Assembly: GCA_024291935.2 (NCBI GenBank) | Contig: CM044309.1 | Location: 95,629,628 to 95,693,627, forward strand | Source of the DNA: Okapia johnstoni | Taxonomy: Eukaryota; Chordata; Mammalia; Artiodactyla; Giraffidae | DNA: 64,000 bases | Direction: 5' to 3' | Shown: in pieces, positions 33,327-43,145 of the stretch | Numbering within the stretch: position 1 is the first letter of the stretch | Layout: each line of letters begins with the position of its first letter | Translations under genes and position numbers: made by a program | The notes under the pieces: model-generated | Seen by the model: the letters and a program-made list of their open reading frames with translations, nothing else | Told to the model about the DNA's origin: nothing | Database searches by the model: none

Positions 33327-34969
33327 AGATATTACTCAGTGTACAGAATTACTAGATATCTTACAGTACTTCTTAGTTCTTGGCTAACTGATTGGAAATC
33401 ACTATGCTATAGATGGCTGTTTCTAGTTTTTTAATAAGTGATTTTGGCCAGTAAGCCATAAACATTAGAAAAACCTGACAATTTTTGAAGATTATTTAGA
33501 GAAATAACTGCATTTGAAGTGAGTAGTTTAACTTTTTATATACCTGTCCTGTTAAACTCTATGGAGAAGTTACGAGGACCATGAAAAGTTTAGTTCAAGT
33601 ATTTAAAATGTGTGTAAATTTAGTTTTATGAACTCTCAGAGAACACACATTTAAAATAAAGTCTGTTCTATTTTATGTCTACTACATTATGGACAATTTA
33701 CATGTTACAAAATGGACTAAACTTGATAAAATCTGTGAAATATATTTGTCCTCAGACAGAAATCTCTGTAAACACCAAACAGATGATGTTTACATGGATT
33801 TCTTAGTGTTCATTAATGACCTAATTAGTCTAAAAAATAAAATACCGGTTAATAGTTATTTATAGTATAAATATATTTGATCCTTTTTATATCCTCTTAT
33901 TTGAGTTGGTAAATTACATATTTACTAAGTGAAAAGGGGGATTTTCCTTTAATATTCATATTCGTATTGAGCTCTGGTTGACTTTCTAGGCTGAGGTTGC
34001 ACGTTGCCTGCTTTTCACTTCTCTTATGATGATGTGAAACCGAGTTTTCTTGTACTCACACAGTTTTGATTCATCCAAAATAATGAAACTTTTTGAGACA
34101 GATCCCCTCACCAAATCGAAGACAAGTATTGTTAATCATAGGCAGAACCCTGGCCCTCTGCCTTTCTCATTGAGTGGCATAATGTATCCTTTTGATAATT
34201 TCTAGAGTAGCTCCTTGTGGCTTTCTACAAAAGTTTAAACTAGGCAAATTAAAATCTAGTTTGAATTCAGAGATTTTTAAATCTCTATTTTAAGAAATAA
34301 TTGCAGATTCCAAAAGTAGTTTTCAAATTAGCAAGAAGGCCTCAACCAGTGTTTCCTTCCTGTCTTAGAACTCCTCATGACGTTCTCTGGAATGTCAAGA
34401 GTAAATTTACAGAGCTTAGAAAGGAAGTCCAGTTGGGTCAGACTTCCAGGTCCTACCTTCCCAGAAAGTAATTCATGACAGTGACAGATCACAATTAGTG
34501 AATTGCTTAATGCATGTTTATATAATGGAACATCATCGAGGTCTTCAAATTAAGGAGATAGTAATCTGGCCTGAAAAGAGTACCAGGACTAGTATCTGCT
34601 GGCCCCAGATTTTATTATTCTGTTTTCAAGATCACCATTGTCTCTCTAGGGACAGAAACTGTCTCATAAACCCTGTTACAGTCCTTATTCCCACTTTTAT
34701 CCATTGCACAAAATACAAATACATAAAAAAAAATAGAGGGTTTGCTCTATATTGATGAGACATATGCAGAATATTTAAAAGAATGGAATGTATGCAGAAT
34801 ACTTAAGAGAATTCTCACAAAAGGATGGTCCAGTTGAATTGAGAGTGCTTTGGTAGATTTAAGCCAATTAAGGTAAAATATTTCGTTTTCCATAAGGGGA
34901 CCCCAATCTGTCATTATATTTAAAATTCTGTGCTCACTTGACTTAGCTGCTTCTTGTGCTAGTTCTCAT
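33327..34969. other. Unique AT-rich sequence
   Basis: No repeat family, exon or RNA gene recognised over 1.6 kb. Confidence 0.5.
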
Positions 34970-36235
34970 GCTCTGTTGCTAAGTCGTGTGCAGCTCTTTG
35001 CAACCCTGTGATTGGTAGCTCACCAGCCTCCTGTGCCCTCTTACTATCTCCCGAATTTGCTCAAATTCATGTCCATTGAGTCAGTGATGCTATCTGATCA
35101 TCTTATCCTCTGCCACTCCCTTCTCCTTTTGCCTTCAGTCTTTCCCAGCATCAGGGTCCTTTTCAATGAGTCGGCTCTTTACATCAGGTGGCCAAAGTAT
35201 TGGGGCTTTAGCATCAGTCCTTCCAATGAGCATTCAGTGTTATTTCCTTTAGGATTGACTGGTTTGATCTCCTTGCAGTCCAAGGGACTCTCAAGAGCCT
35301 TCTCCAGCACCGTGATTCCAAAGTATCAATTCTTTGGCACCCAGGCTTCTTTATGGTCCAACTCTCACATCCATACATGACTACTGGAAAAACCATAGCT
35401 TTGACTAGACGGACCTTTGTCAGCAAACTGATGTCTCTGCTTTTTAATATGCTGTCTAGGTTTGTCACTGGAAACTGTGAGAGACCTTTTTGGGGGGCTC
35501 CAAAATCACTGCAGATGGTGACTGCAGCCATGAAATTAAAAGATGCTTCCTCCTTGGAAGAAAAGCTATGACCCACCTAGACAGCATATTAAAAAGCAGA
35601 GACATTACTTTGCCAACAAAGGTCCGTCCAGTCAAAGCTATGGTTTTTCCAGTAGTCATGTATGGATGTGAGAGTTGGGCGACAACGAAAGCTGAAGAAT
35701 TGATGCTTTTGAACTGTGGTGTTGGAGAAGACTCTTGAGAGTCCCTTGGACTGCAAGGAGATCCAACCAGTCAATCCTAAAGGAAATCAGTCCTGAATAT
35801 TCATTGGAAGGACTGATGCTGAAGCTGAAACTCCCGTATTTCGGCCACCTGATGCTATGAACTAACTCAATGGAAAAGACCCTGATGCTGGAAAAGATTG
35901 ATGGCAAGAGGAGAAGGAGATGACAGAGGATGAGATGGTTGGATGGCATCACCAACTCAATGGACATGAGTTTGAGCAAGCTCCAGGAGTTGGTGATGGA
36001 CAAGGAGGCCTGGCGTGCTGCAGTCCATGGGGTCACAAAGAGTTGGACACAACTGGACAACTGAACTGAATTAGGTTTGTCATAGCTTTTCTTCCAAGTT
36101 GCAAGCGTCTTTTAATTTCATGGCTGCATGCACCATCCACAGTGGTTTTGGAGCCCAAGAAAATAAAATCTGTCACTGCTTCCATTTTTTCCCCTTCTAT
36201 TTGCCATGAAGTGATGGGATCGGATTCCATTTCCT
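34970..36235 (-). mobile_element. Older BovB, split by a second BovB
   Basis: Antisense BovB 3' end and C-terminal domain at 34970-35467, interrupted by the sense BovB at 35468-36071 and resuming at 36083 (GTCATAGCTTTTCTTCCAAG) to about 36229. A tentative 8-bp TSD (GTTCTCAT) lies at 34962-34969 and 36236-36243. Its 3' part is diverged, so it is older than its guest. Confidence 0.92.
35468..36071 (+). mobile_element. Younger BovB inserted antiparallel in BovB
   Basis: Sense BovB 3' 600 bp, starting in the region for GGSKITADGDCSHEIKR and ending GGACAACTGAACTGAAT. A perfect 11-bp TSD (TAGGTTTGTCA) at 35457-35467 and 36072-36082 lies in the older BovB. Together the two copies form an inverted repeat with arms of about 490 bp. 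The reading frame is open for about 80 codons from 35490 and then broken. Confidence 0.95.
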
Positions 36236-36382
36236 GTTCTCATTGCCAGTTTCACCAAATGAGCATTACCTTATCAAGGTTGTAGTGAGAAGACTTCTGA
36301 AAGGTTTTCCTTCTTTTTTTCTTAGTCTACTGGAAGAACTCAGTATTGATTGAAATAGAATTATTTTGTCCTTTATCTTTTT

Positions 36383-36579
36383 GGCTCAGGCAGTAAAGAA
36401 TCTGCCTGCAATGCAGGAGACCTGGGTTCTATCCCTGGATTGGGAAGATCCCCTGGAGAAGGGGATGGCTCCCTACTCCAGTATTCTTACCTGGAGAATC
36501 CCATGAACAGAGGAGCCTAATGGGCTACAGTCCATGGGGTTGCAAAGAGTCAGACATGACTGAGTGATGAATACACAAG
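36383..36579 (+). mobile_element. Bov-tA SINE, slightly 5'-truncated
   Basis: Starts at GGCTCAGGCAGTAAAG, lacking the first bases of the head. A perfect 10-bp TSD (TTATCTTTTT) at 36373-36382 and 36580-36589 bounds it. Confidence 0.96.
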
Positions 36580-36589
36580 TTATCTTTTT

Positions 36590-37186
36590 TATATCATAAT
36601 TTTTTATTCTGATTTATCATTCAATGACATTCTAATTAGCAATTGAAAATTTTGCCAAATTTCATATCGATTTAGATTTCAACAATTGAATGAGATTAAG
36701 TATGATTGCTGGAGAGGATTTCCCATGTTGTGTTAGTAATACTAGATTCCTAACAGTGGTCTTCTAGTACACAGTCATTTCATTTAATCATTCTCATTTT
36801 AACCTTGTCCAAATCCCATGACTTTGTAATTAGTCTGTCCTGTATAATCAAGGATTGACTGTGTTTGATTTGCTCATACATCTTATTTATCTAGTTTGCC
36901 TATAGACTATAGACTATTTTATTGTAGGCTATTCACTAGCTCTCTAATCTGTTACCTCATTATTAAGATTTATGGAAAAGCATATGTATGTGTTTTATCA
37001 TCTAGTAATGTGTTATTTTAAAAGTACTTTTGTATCAGAAGTGCTTGTTTAATTTTTACCCACGTACTTTAATTTCCCCCAAATTATTCAAGTGATTAGG
37101 CATTTCTAGATATAGTAAATTGCTGTTTATTCAGCATAGTATTTACTTTCTTCCCCACTTAGTGTAATTATTGATAATTTCCATGA
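36590..37186. other. Unique AT-rich sequence
   Basis: No exon or repeat. Bases 36627-36641 are the apparent template of the filler inside the next BovB. Confidence 0.5.
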
Positions 37187-37668
37187 GAAAGGTCCGTCTA
37201 GTCAAGGCTGTGGTTCTTTCAGTAGTCATGTATGGATGTGAGAGTTGGACTATAAAGAAAGCTGAATGCAGAAGAATTGATGCTTTTGAACTGTGGTGTT
37301 GGAGAAGACTCTTGAGAGTCCCTTGGACTGCAAGGAGATCCAACCAGTCCATCCTAAAGGAGATCAGTCCTGGGTGTTCATTGGAAGGACTGATGTTGAA
37401 GCTGAAACTCCAATATTTTGGCCTCCTGATGCGAAGAGCTGACTCATTTGAAAAGACCCTAATGTTGGGAAAGATTAAAGGCAGGAGTACATTCTAATTA
37501 GCATTAGATGAGATGGTTAGATGGTTATCAAGGACTCAATGGACATGAGTTTGGGTAAACTCCGGGAGTTGGTGATGGACAGGGAGACCTGGTGTGCTGC
37601 GGTTCATGGGGTCACAAAGAGTCCGACACGACTGAGCAACTGAACTGAACTGAACTGAACTGAACTGA
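37187..37668 (+). mobile_element. BovB 3' end with filler DNA
   Basis: Sense copy covering the C-terminal domain ([38 protein letters not shown]) and 3' UTR. At about 37487-37507 roughly 20 bp of BovB are replaced by foreign sequence, which breaks the frame. It ends in an (ACTGA)n tail. No TSD found. Confidence 0.94.
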
Positions 37669-37669
37669 A
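37639..37669 (+). repeat. (ACTGA)n tail of BovB
   Basis: About six ACTGA units at the 3' end, longer than in the other BovB copies here. It probably expanded by slippage. Confidence 0.9.
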
Positions 37670-38254
37670 GCTGACAGTACAAGACCAGGTTTCAATAAGA
37701 ATGTAGCCTTTTCAATCAAAGTTCAGTTTGACATCTGGGTCCAAAAAGAAGTCCTGTCCCAAAGAAACAGGCTGACAGTTGGGATATGGAGGTGGAACGG
37801 GGAGGCAGCACAGTTGTTTGGATATAATGCAGAGGTGGTATTAATACCACTTACCAAGCTGGGCATTTCCATGACTTCCTCCTGAGTAGGATGTGAGAAG
37901 ACCTGAGTAGGATGCACAAAGGCTCCTGGAGATCTGAGCCTTGGCAGAAACAGAATATGATACAAAGACTGCCAGTGTGACCAGGAGGGGGTCACACTGT
38001 GCCATGCCCACCCCTGCCCAGCCCCACCCCAGTGCTTGGGATGGAAGGGAACCAGGCACTGGTCATGTGTATTCAGGCATGGGGCAGAAGAGCAAGGAGT
38101 GGGAATTGCCTATGGAGATCCTGGACTGCTGCCCTCAGCAGGCGGCCAGGGAGTGGGTGGTCTGCTGACATATCCACGTGCTTTCTAACTGCTCACATGG
38201 CTCTAGACAGTGCTAAAGATGGCAACCACTATTTCCTGTGAAGAGTAAGTACTT
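37670..38254. other. Unique sequence with a 16-bp palindrome
   Basis: No repeat family or exon. A perfect palindrome (GTGGTATT/AATACCAC) lies at 37835-37850, and a 7-bp inverted repeat (TGTGACC/GGTCACA) near 37976-37996. Confidence 0.5.
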
Positions 38255-38459
38255 GTTGTTTAGTCAACCAGTCATGTCCGACTGTTTTGTGACTCCATGG
38301 ACTAGCCCACCAGGTTCCTCTGTTCATGGCGTTTCCCAGGCAAGAATACTGGAATGGCTTGTCATTTCCTTCTCCAGGGGATCTTCCCAACCAGGGGTCG
38401 AACCTGCAATCCCCCACATTGCAGGTGGATTCTTTACCACTGAGCCACCAAGGGAGCCC
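38255..38459 (-). mobile_element. Bov-tA SINE
   Basis: Antisense with GTTGTTTAGTCAACCAGTCA tail side, CTCCAGGGGATCTTCCCAAC body and CCACCAAGGGAGCCC head. A short possible TSD contains CTTGTT. Confidence 0.94.
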
Positions 38460-38573
38460 AAAATGCTTGTTAGGCAAATGGTAATATGTTACACTAAAAT
38501 ATGTAATAATCTGGAAGATACAAGATTGATTATATGAGGTACAGGTTTGGTTTCATTTTAATCAGCTTGTCTT

Positions 38574-38732
38574 TTTTTTTTTTCAATGTTTTCTTTTGTT
38601 ATTTCAAAGTTATTCATGTCATTGTATGGCAAAAACTACTACAATATTGTAAAGTAATTAGCCCCCAACTAAAATAAATAAATTTATTAAAAAAAAAAAA
38701 AAACCCAAAAAACAAAAAACCTCCTGTTGGCA
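38574..38732 (+). mobile_element. Short L1 3' end with extra tail
   Basis: TACAATATTGTAAAGTAATT and AAAATAAATAAATTTATT are the bovine L1 3' terminus, followed by A14, then about 30 bp of A- and C-rich extra sequence. A perfect 14-bp TSD (AATCAGCTTGTCTT) at 38560-38573 and 38733-38746 brackets the whole, including the extra 3' bases and a T-run at the 5' side. Confidence 0.85.
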
Positions 38733-38954
38733 AATCAGCTTGTCTTAAAGTGCTCTTGTGAACAATTCTAAAATTCACATGGAACCGCAAAGCCAAATCA
38801 TCCTGAAAAGGAAGAACAAAGCTGGAGGCATCACAGTTCTTGATTTCAAAATATGTTATGAGGCTACGGTAATTAAAACAGTATGGTATTTGCATAAAGA
38901 CAGACATATAAACCAATGGTACACAGTAGAGAGCCTGGAAATAAACCCATGCAT

Positions 38955-39004
38955 ATACAATCAATTGATTGTATTGTATTAGCACTCTTTTACAAGAGTG
39001 CTAA
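38955..39004. repeat. Two adjacent perfect inverted repeats in the L1 relic
   Basis: 38955-38974 is a 20-bp perfect palindrome with half-site ATACAATCAA. 38979-39004 is a hairpin with perfect 11-bp arms (TTAGCACTCTT and AAGAGTGCTAA) around a 4-base loop. The hairpin is extra to the L1 consensus. Confidence 0.93.
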
Positions 39005-39571
39005 CAGTGCACAATAGGAAAAGGATTGTTTCTTCAATAAATGGTGCCGGGAAAACTAGATACCCACATGCAAATAGATGGAATTGGACCCTTATATGAC
39101 ACTATACACTAAATTCAACTCAAAATGGATTAAAGACTTAAACATAAGACCTGAAACTGTAAAATTCCTAGAAAAAACATAGAGGAAGAGCTTCTGGACT
39201 TTGGTCTTGGCAATGACTCCAGTGATAATGACACAAAATGAACAGTCAACAATGGCAAAAATAGATAATTTCCAAAATATATGAAGGATAAGGAACTCCT
39301 GCCACTCCATAGCAAAAAAAACCTAATTTTAAAATGGGCTAAAGACTTGAATAGGCATTTCTCCAAAGAACAGATATTAATGTCCAACAGTATATGAGAA
39401 GATACTCAATGTCACTTGAGAGATATTTCAGATGTCCATTTCATCTTTAGAGAAACACACAAATCAAAACCACAGTAAGAAATCACCTCATACCTGCTAA
39501 AATTGCTGTTCTTAAGAAGATAATAAAGTATTGGTGAGGATGTGGATAAATTGGAACCTTGTACAATATTG

Positions 39572-39772
39572 GTACCCTGATTCTGGAAAAGATTGAAGGC
39601 AAAAGGAGAAGGGTGCATCCAAGGATGAGATGGCTAGAGAGCATCACCGACTCAAAGGACATGAATTTGAGCAAACTCCACAAGATAGTGTAGGACTATC
39701 TGTAACCTCGTGGGCTACATACAGTCCGTATGGTCTTAAGAGTTGGACACAACGCAACTGAACAATATTAAC
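39572..39772 (+). mobile_element. BovB 3' end inside the L1 relic
   Basis: Sense BovB last 200 bp (CCTGATTCTGGAAAAGATTG, CAAAGGACATGAATTTGAGC, AGAGTTGGACACAACGCAAC). A perfect 9-bp TSD (ACAATATTG) at 39563-39571 and 39773-39781 bounds it. It is diverged from the other BovB copies. Confidence 0.93.
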
Positions 39773-40142
39773 ACAATATTGAGGCTAATGCAGAATGGTA
39801 CAGCTGCTATGGGAAACAGTATGAAGATTCCTCAAAAAATTAAAAATAGAACTACTTTTTGATATAACAGTCTAATTTCTGGGTATTTTTCCAAAAGAAC
39901 TGCAATCAAGATTTTGAAGAGATACTAGCATACCAGTGTTCGTTGCAGTGTTCACAGTAGGCAAGATGTGGAAACAACCTAAATGTCCATTGACAGATGA
40001 ATGGATAAAGAAAATGTGGTCTTATAAGCTCAAGGATTGCAGTAGGCCCTAACAAGTTGCTTCTTCCTCTGCCTATCCCTGCCCCACCCCACCCCTTTTC
40101 TCCATTCTGGACACACAGTATGAGAAACTTAACAGTACTATT

Positions 40143-40331
40143 GAGGTTAAGGGCCCCAACCATCCAGAGTGGAAAACCCACTGTATAACTTTACAGTCAG
40201 CTCTTTTGTATCTAATGTTCTGCAGATTCAAGCAACTGTGGATGCTACAGTAAGTATTTATTGGGGGGAAAAAAAGTTTGTGTAATAGTGGGTGCATGTA
40301 GTTCAGACTTGTGTTGTTCAAGGGTCCCCTG
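40143..40331. mobile_element. MER8/Tigger2-type DNA transposon relic
   Basis: AGGTTAAGGGCCCCAACCAT, CCACTGTATAACTTTACAGTC, GCAGATTCAAGCAACTGTGG and GACTTGTGTTGTTCAAGGGTC follow the MER8 element. It ends at the inverted-repeat tip AAGGGTCCCCTG. It is a non-autonomous mammalian hitch-hiker of Tigger2 transposase. Confidence 0.75.
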
Positions 40332-40640
40332 TGCAAATCTGATCATCTTACTCCCATGATAAACAAATTCAAGTGGCTTCTGGTTGTACTTAAAGTGAAT
40401 ATTAAAATTTCTCTTCTATAGAAAATAATTTCAATATATGTCAGTTCTCTTGTAATTTACTTGATTTTAAAACGTATTTGATCCATAGAGTAAAACACTT
40501 TACATCAGTCCTTAAGGGTGTAAGGTTGGAGGCAGGGCCCATTTGTGGCCTTAGCATGGTGACTAAGAGCCTAACTCTAGGACTAGACTACTTGGATCCA
40601 TGTCCAGCACGTACTTACTAGCTCCATGGCCTTGGGCAAC

Positions 40641-40756
40641 AAGAATACTGGAGTGGGTAGCCTTTCCTTCTCCAGGGGATCTTCCCAACCCAGGGATTGA
40701 ACCTGGATCTCCCACATTGCAGGTGGATTCTCTACCATCTGAGCCACCAGGGAAGC
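40641..40756 (-). mobile_element. Bov-tA SINE, 3' end missing
   Basis: Antisense. It begins in the body at CAAGAATACTGGAGTGGG and runs to the intact head (GAGCCACCAGGGAAGCCCC). Retroposition normally truncates the 5' end, so loss of the 3' end with MIR sequence still in register on both sides points to deletion or internal priming. No TSD. Confidence 0.92.
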
Positions 40757-40826
40757 CCCACTTAAACTTCTTTGTATTATCAGGTTAATAGTAGCATGAA
40801 AGCATTTGGAAGGTGCCTAGCATCTC

Positions 40827-42272
40827 AGTTCAGTTCAGTCGCTCAGTCGTGTCTGACTCTTTGTGACCCCATGAATTGCAGCACGCCAGGCCTCTCTGTC
40901 CATCACCAACTCCCGGAGTCTACCCATACCCATGTCCATTGAGTCAGTGATGCCATCCAACCATCTCATCCTCTGTCGTCCCCTTCTCCTCCTGCCCCCA
41001 ATCCTACCCAGCATTAGGGTCTTTTCCAATGAGTCAGCTCTTCTCATGAGGTGGCCAAAGTATTGGAGTTTCAGCTTCAACATCAGACCTTCCAATGAAC
41101 ACCCAGGATTGATCTCTTTTAGGATGGATTGACTGGATCTCCTTGCAGTCCAAGGGACTCTCAAGAGTCTTCTCCAACACCACAGTTCAAAAGCATCAGT
41201 TCTTCAGCGCTCAGCTTTCTTCACCGTCCAACTCTCACATCCATACATGACCACTGGAAAAACCATAGCCTTGCCTAGACGGACCTTTGTTGGCAAAGTA
41301 ATGTCTCTGCTTTTAAATATGCTATCTAGGTTGGCCATAACCTTCCTTCCAAGGAGTAAGTGTCTTTTAATTTCATGGCTGCAATCACCATCTGCAGTGA
41401 TTTTGGAGCCCCAAAAAATAAAGTCTGACACTGTTTCCACTGTTTCCCCATCTATTTCCCATGAAGTGATGGGACCAGATGCCATGATCTTAGTTTTCTG
41501 AATGTTGAGCTTTAAGCCAACTTTTTCACTCTCTTCTTTCACTTTCATCAAGAGGCTCTTTAGTTCTTCTTCACTTTCTGCCATAAGGGTGGTGTCATCT
41601 GCATATCTGAGGTTATTGATATTTCTCCCGGCAATCTTGATTCCAGCTTGTGTTTCTTCCAGCCCAGCGTTTCTCATGATGTACTCTGCATATAAGTTAA
41701 ATAAGCAGGGTGACAATATACAGCCTTGACGTACTCCTTTTCCTATTTGGAACCAGTCTGTTGTTCCATGTCCAGTTCTAACTGTTGCTTCCTGACCTGC
41801 ATACAGGTTTCTCAAGAGACAGGTCAGATGGTCTGGTATTCCCATCTCTTTCAGAATTTTCCACAGTTTATTGTGATCCACACAGTCAAAGGCTTTGGCA
41901 TAGTCAATAAAGCAGAAATAGATGTTTTTCTGGAACTCTCTTGCTTTTTCGATGATCCAGTGAATGTTGGCAATTTGATCTCTGGTTCCTCTGCCTTTTC
42001 TAAATCCAGCTTGAACATCTGGAAGTTCACGGTTCACGTATTGCTGAAGCCTGGCTTGGAGAATTTTGAGCATTACTTTACTAGCATGTGAGATGAGTGC
42101 AATTGTGCGGTAGTTTGAGCATTCTTTGGCATTGCCTTTCTTTGGGATTGGAATGAAAACTGACCTTTTCCAGTCCTGTGGCCACTGCTGAGTTTTCCAA
42201 ATTTGCTGGCATATTGAGTGCAGCACTTTCACAGCATGATCTTTTCTAATTTGAAATAGCTCAACTGGAATT
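40827..42272 (-). mobile_element. BovB LINE, 5'-truncated, best preserved in the window
   Basis: Antisense from TCAGTTCAGTTCAGTCGCTC to CAACTGGAATTC, covering 3' UTR, C-terminal domain and reverse transcriptase. It sits in an MIR. The TSD region reads CCTAGCATCT at 40817-40826 and 42295-42304, with an extra TAGCATCTAGTAA copy at 42273-42285. Confidence 0.97.
40835..42232 (-). pseudogene. BovB reverse transcriptase ORF with a single stop
   Basis: RTE-class reverse transcriptase, C-terminal part of the BovB polyprotein. The frame is open from 42232 to one TGA at 41204-41206 (343rd codon), then in the same frame to about 40835. The 342 residues before the stop hold the fingers (SNYRTIALIS about 39-48), QAGFRKGRGTRDQ (74-86), motif A FIDYAKAFD (108-116), motif B region RQGCILSPCLFNLY (168-181) and catalytic YADD (210-213, at 41594-41605). 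After the stop the C-terminal stretch has [18 protein letters not shown]. Sister copies have an arginine codon where the TGA sits, so one CGA-to-TGA change explains it. The endonuclease domain is absent by truncation, so the copy cannot move by itself. Confidence 0.95.
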
Positions 42273-42328
42273 CTAGCATCTAGTAAACTGGAAGCCTAGC
42301 ATCTAGTAAGTACTGTACATTAATAGTT

Positions 42329-42599
42329 GCTGCTGCTGCTAAGTCGCTTCAGTCATGTCCGACTGTGCGACCCCACAGATGGCAGCCCACCAGGCTCCAC
42401 CGTCCCTGGGATTCTCCAGGCAAGAATACTGGAGTGGGTTGCCATTTCCTTCTCCAGTGCATGAAAGGGAAAAGTGAAAGTGAAGTCTCTCAGTCGTGTC
42501 CAACTCTTAGCGACCCCATGGACTGTAGCCTACCAGGCTCCTCCATCCATGGGATTTTCCAGGCAAGAGTACTGGAGTGGGGTGCCATTGCCTTCTCCG
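42329..42599 (-). mobile_element. Bov-A2 SINE (dimer) with (GCT)n tail
   Basis: Two Bov-A monomers in tandem (42345-42460 and 42470-42599), each with CAGTCRTGTCC and CCAGGCAAG, joined by a GAAAGTGAAG linker, with a GCTGCTGCTGCT tail. A perfect 14-bp TSD (GTACATTAATAGTT) at 42315-42328 and 42600-42613 marks a young insertion. Confidence 0.97.
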
Positions 42600-42849
42600 G
42601 TACATTAATAGTTAATTTCCTGTTAATTAACAGTTAATTTTCCTCTCTACTGTTGAGTTGCTATAATAAATATGCTTTACTTTTATAACACATAAATTTA
42701 GAAAATAATTTTAAAGAAAAGGGGAAAAAGAGATCCAAAGATATTGGAGGGCAGTTCTTATTACTGCCTGCAAGGCATTATGTGACAGGCACTTGCCTAT
42801 TAGAAACTTCATCTTATGCTACTTTCCTTTCCTTTGCTCTTCTGAACTC

Positions 42850-43145
42850 CCAGCACCCCAGTCTTCTCATTTCCTGCAGCCTGACCTCTGCTCATCTTTC
42901 AGGTCTCAGGTCAGAGTGATTTCTCATGATGCCCGTTGATTGGCCCCTTAGACAAGGCCAGATACTCTTGACCTCATAGAATGTTTTTGTTTAAAACAGC
43001 ATTTATCCAAGTTGTAATTACATATTTCCTTGAGTGATTGCTTATTACCTGACACTCCATCCCTTGATGAGAACCTCTCAGAGGCTAAGACTGTTTGTTT
43101 CACTCCCCATTCCGTCACCAGTGCCTAGCGCAGCAGTTGACAAAC
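42850..43145 (+). mobile_element. LINE2 3' UTR relic
   Basis: CTGACCTCTGCTCATCTTTC, CAGGTCTCAGGTCAGAGTGA, TGACACTCCATCCCTTGATG, AGAACCTCTCAGAGGCTAAG and CACCAGTGCCTAGCGCAGCA follow L2 order, without the AATAAATG end. Confidence 0.65.

Larger units (their letters stand above)
38752..40018 (+). pseudogene. Old L1 ORF2 C-terminus and 3' UTR relic
   Basis: Sense L1 in order: the [16 protein letters not shown] region, [20 protein letters not shown], the KDRHINQW motif, then the [21 protein letters not shown] stretch and the 3' region with CTAAATGTCCATTGACAGAT. It has many stops, two adjacent palindromes at 38955-39004 and a BovB insertion at 39572-39772. It ends abruptly after AAAATGTGG. Confidence 0.88.
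40550..42314 (+). mobile_element. MIR SINE split by a Bov-tA and a BovB
   Basis: MIR pieces in register: 40550-40640 (TACTTACTAGCTCCATGGCCTTGGGCAA), broken here into its core motif CTCCATGGCCTTGGGC, then 40757-40826 (CACTTAAACTTCTTTGTATT … GGTGCCTAGCATC), and 42295-42314 (CTAGCATCTAGTAAGTACTG). A SINE at 40641-40756 and a BovB at 40827-42272 lie between. Confidence 0.8.
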
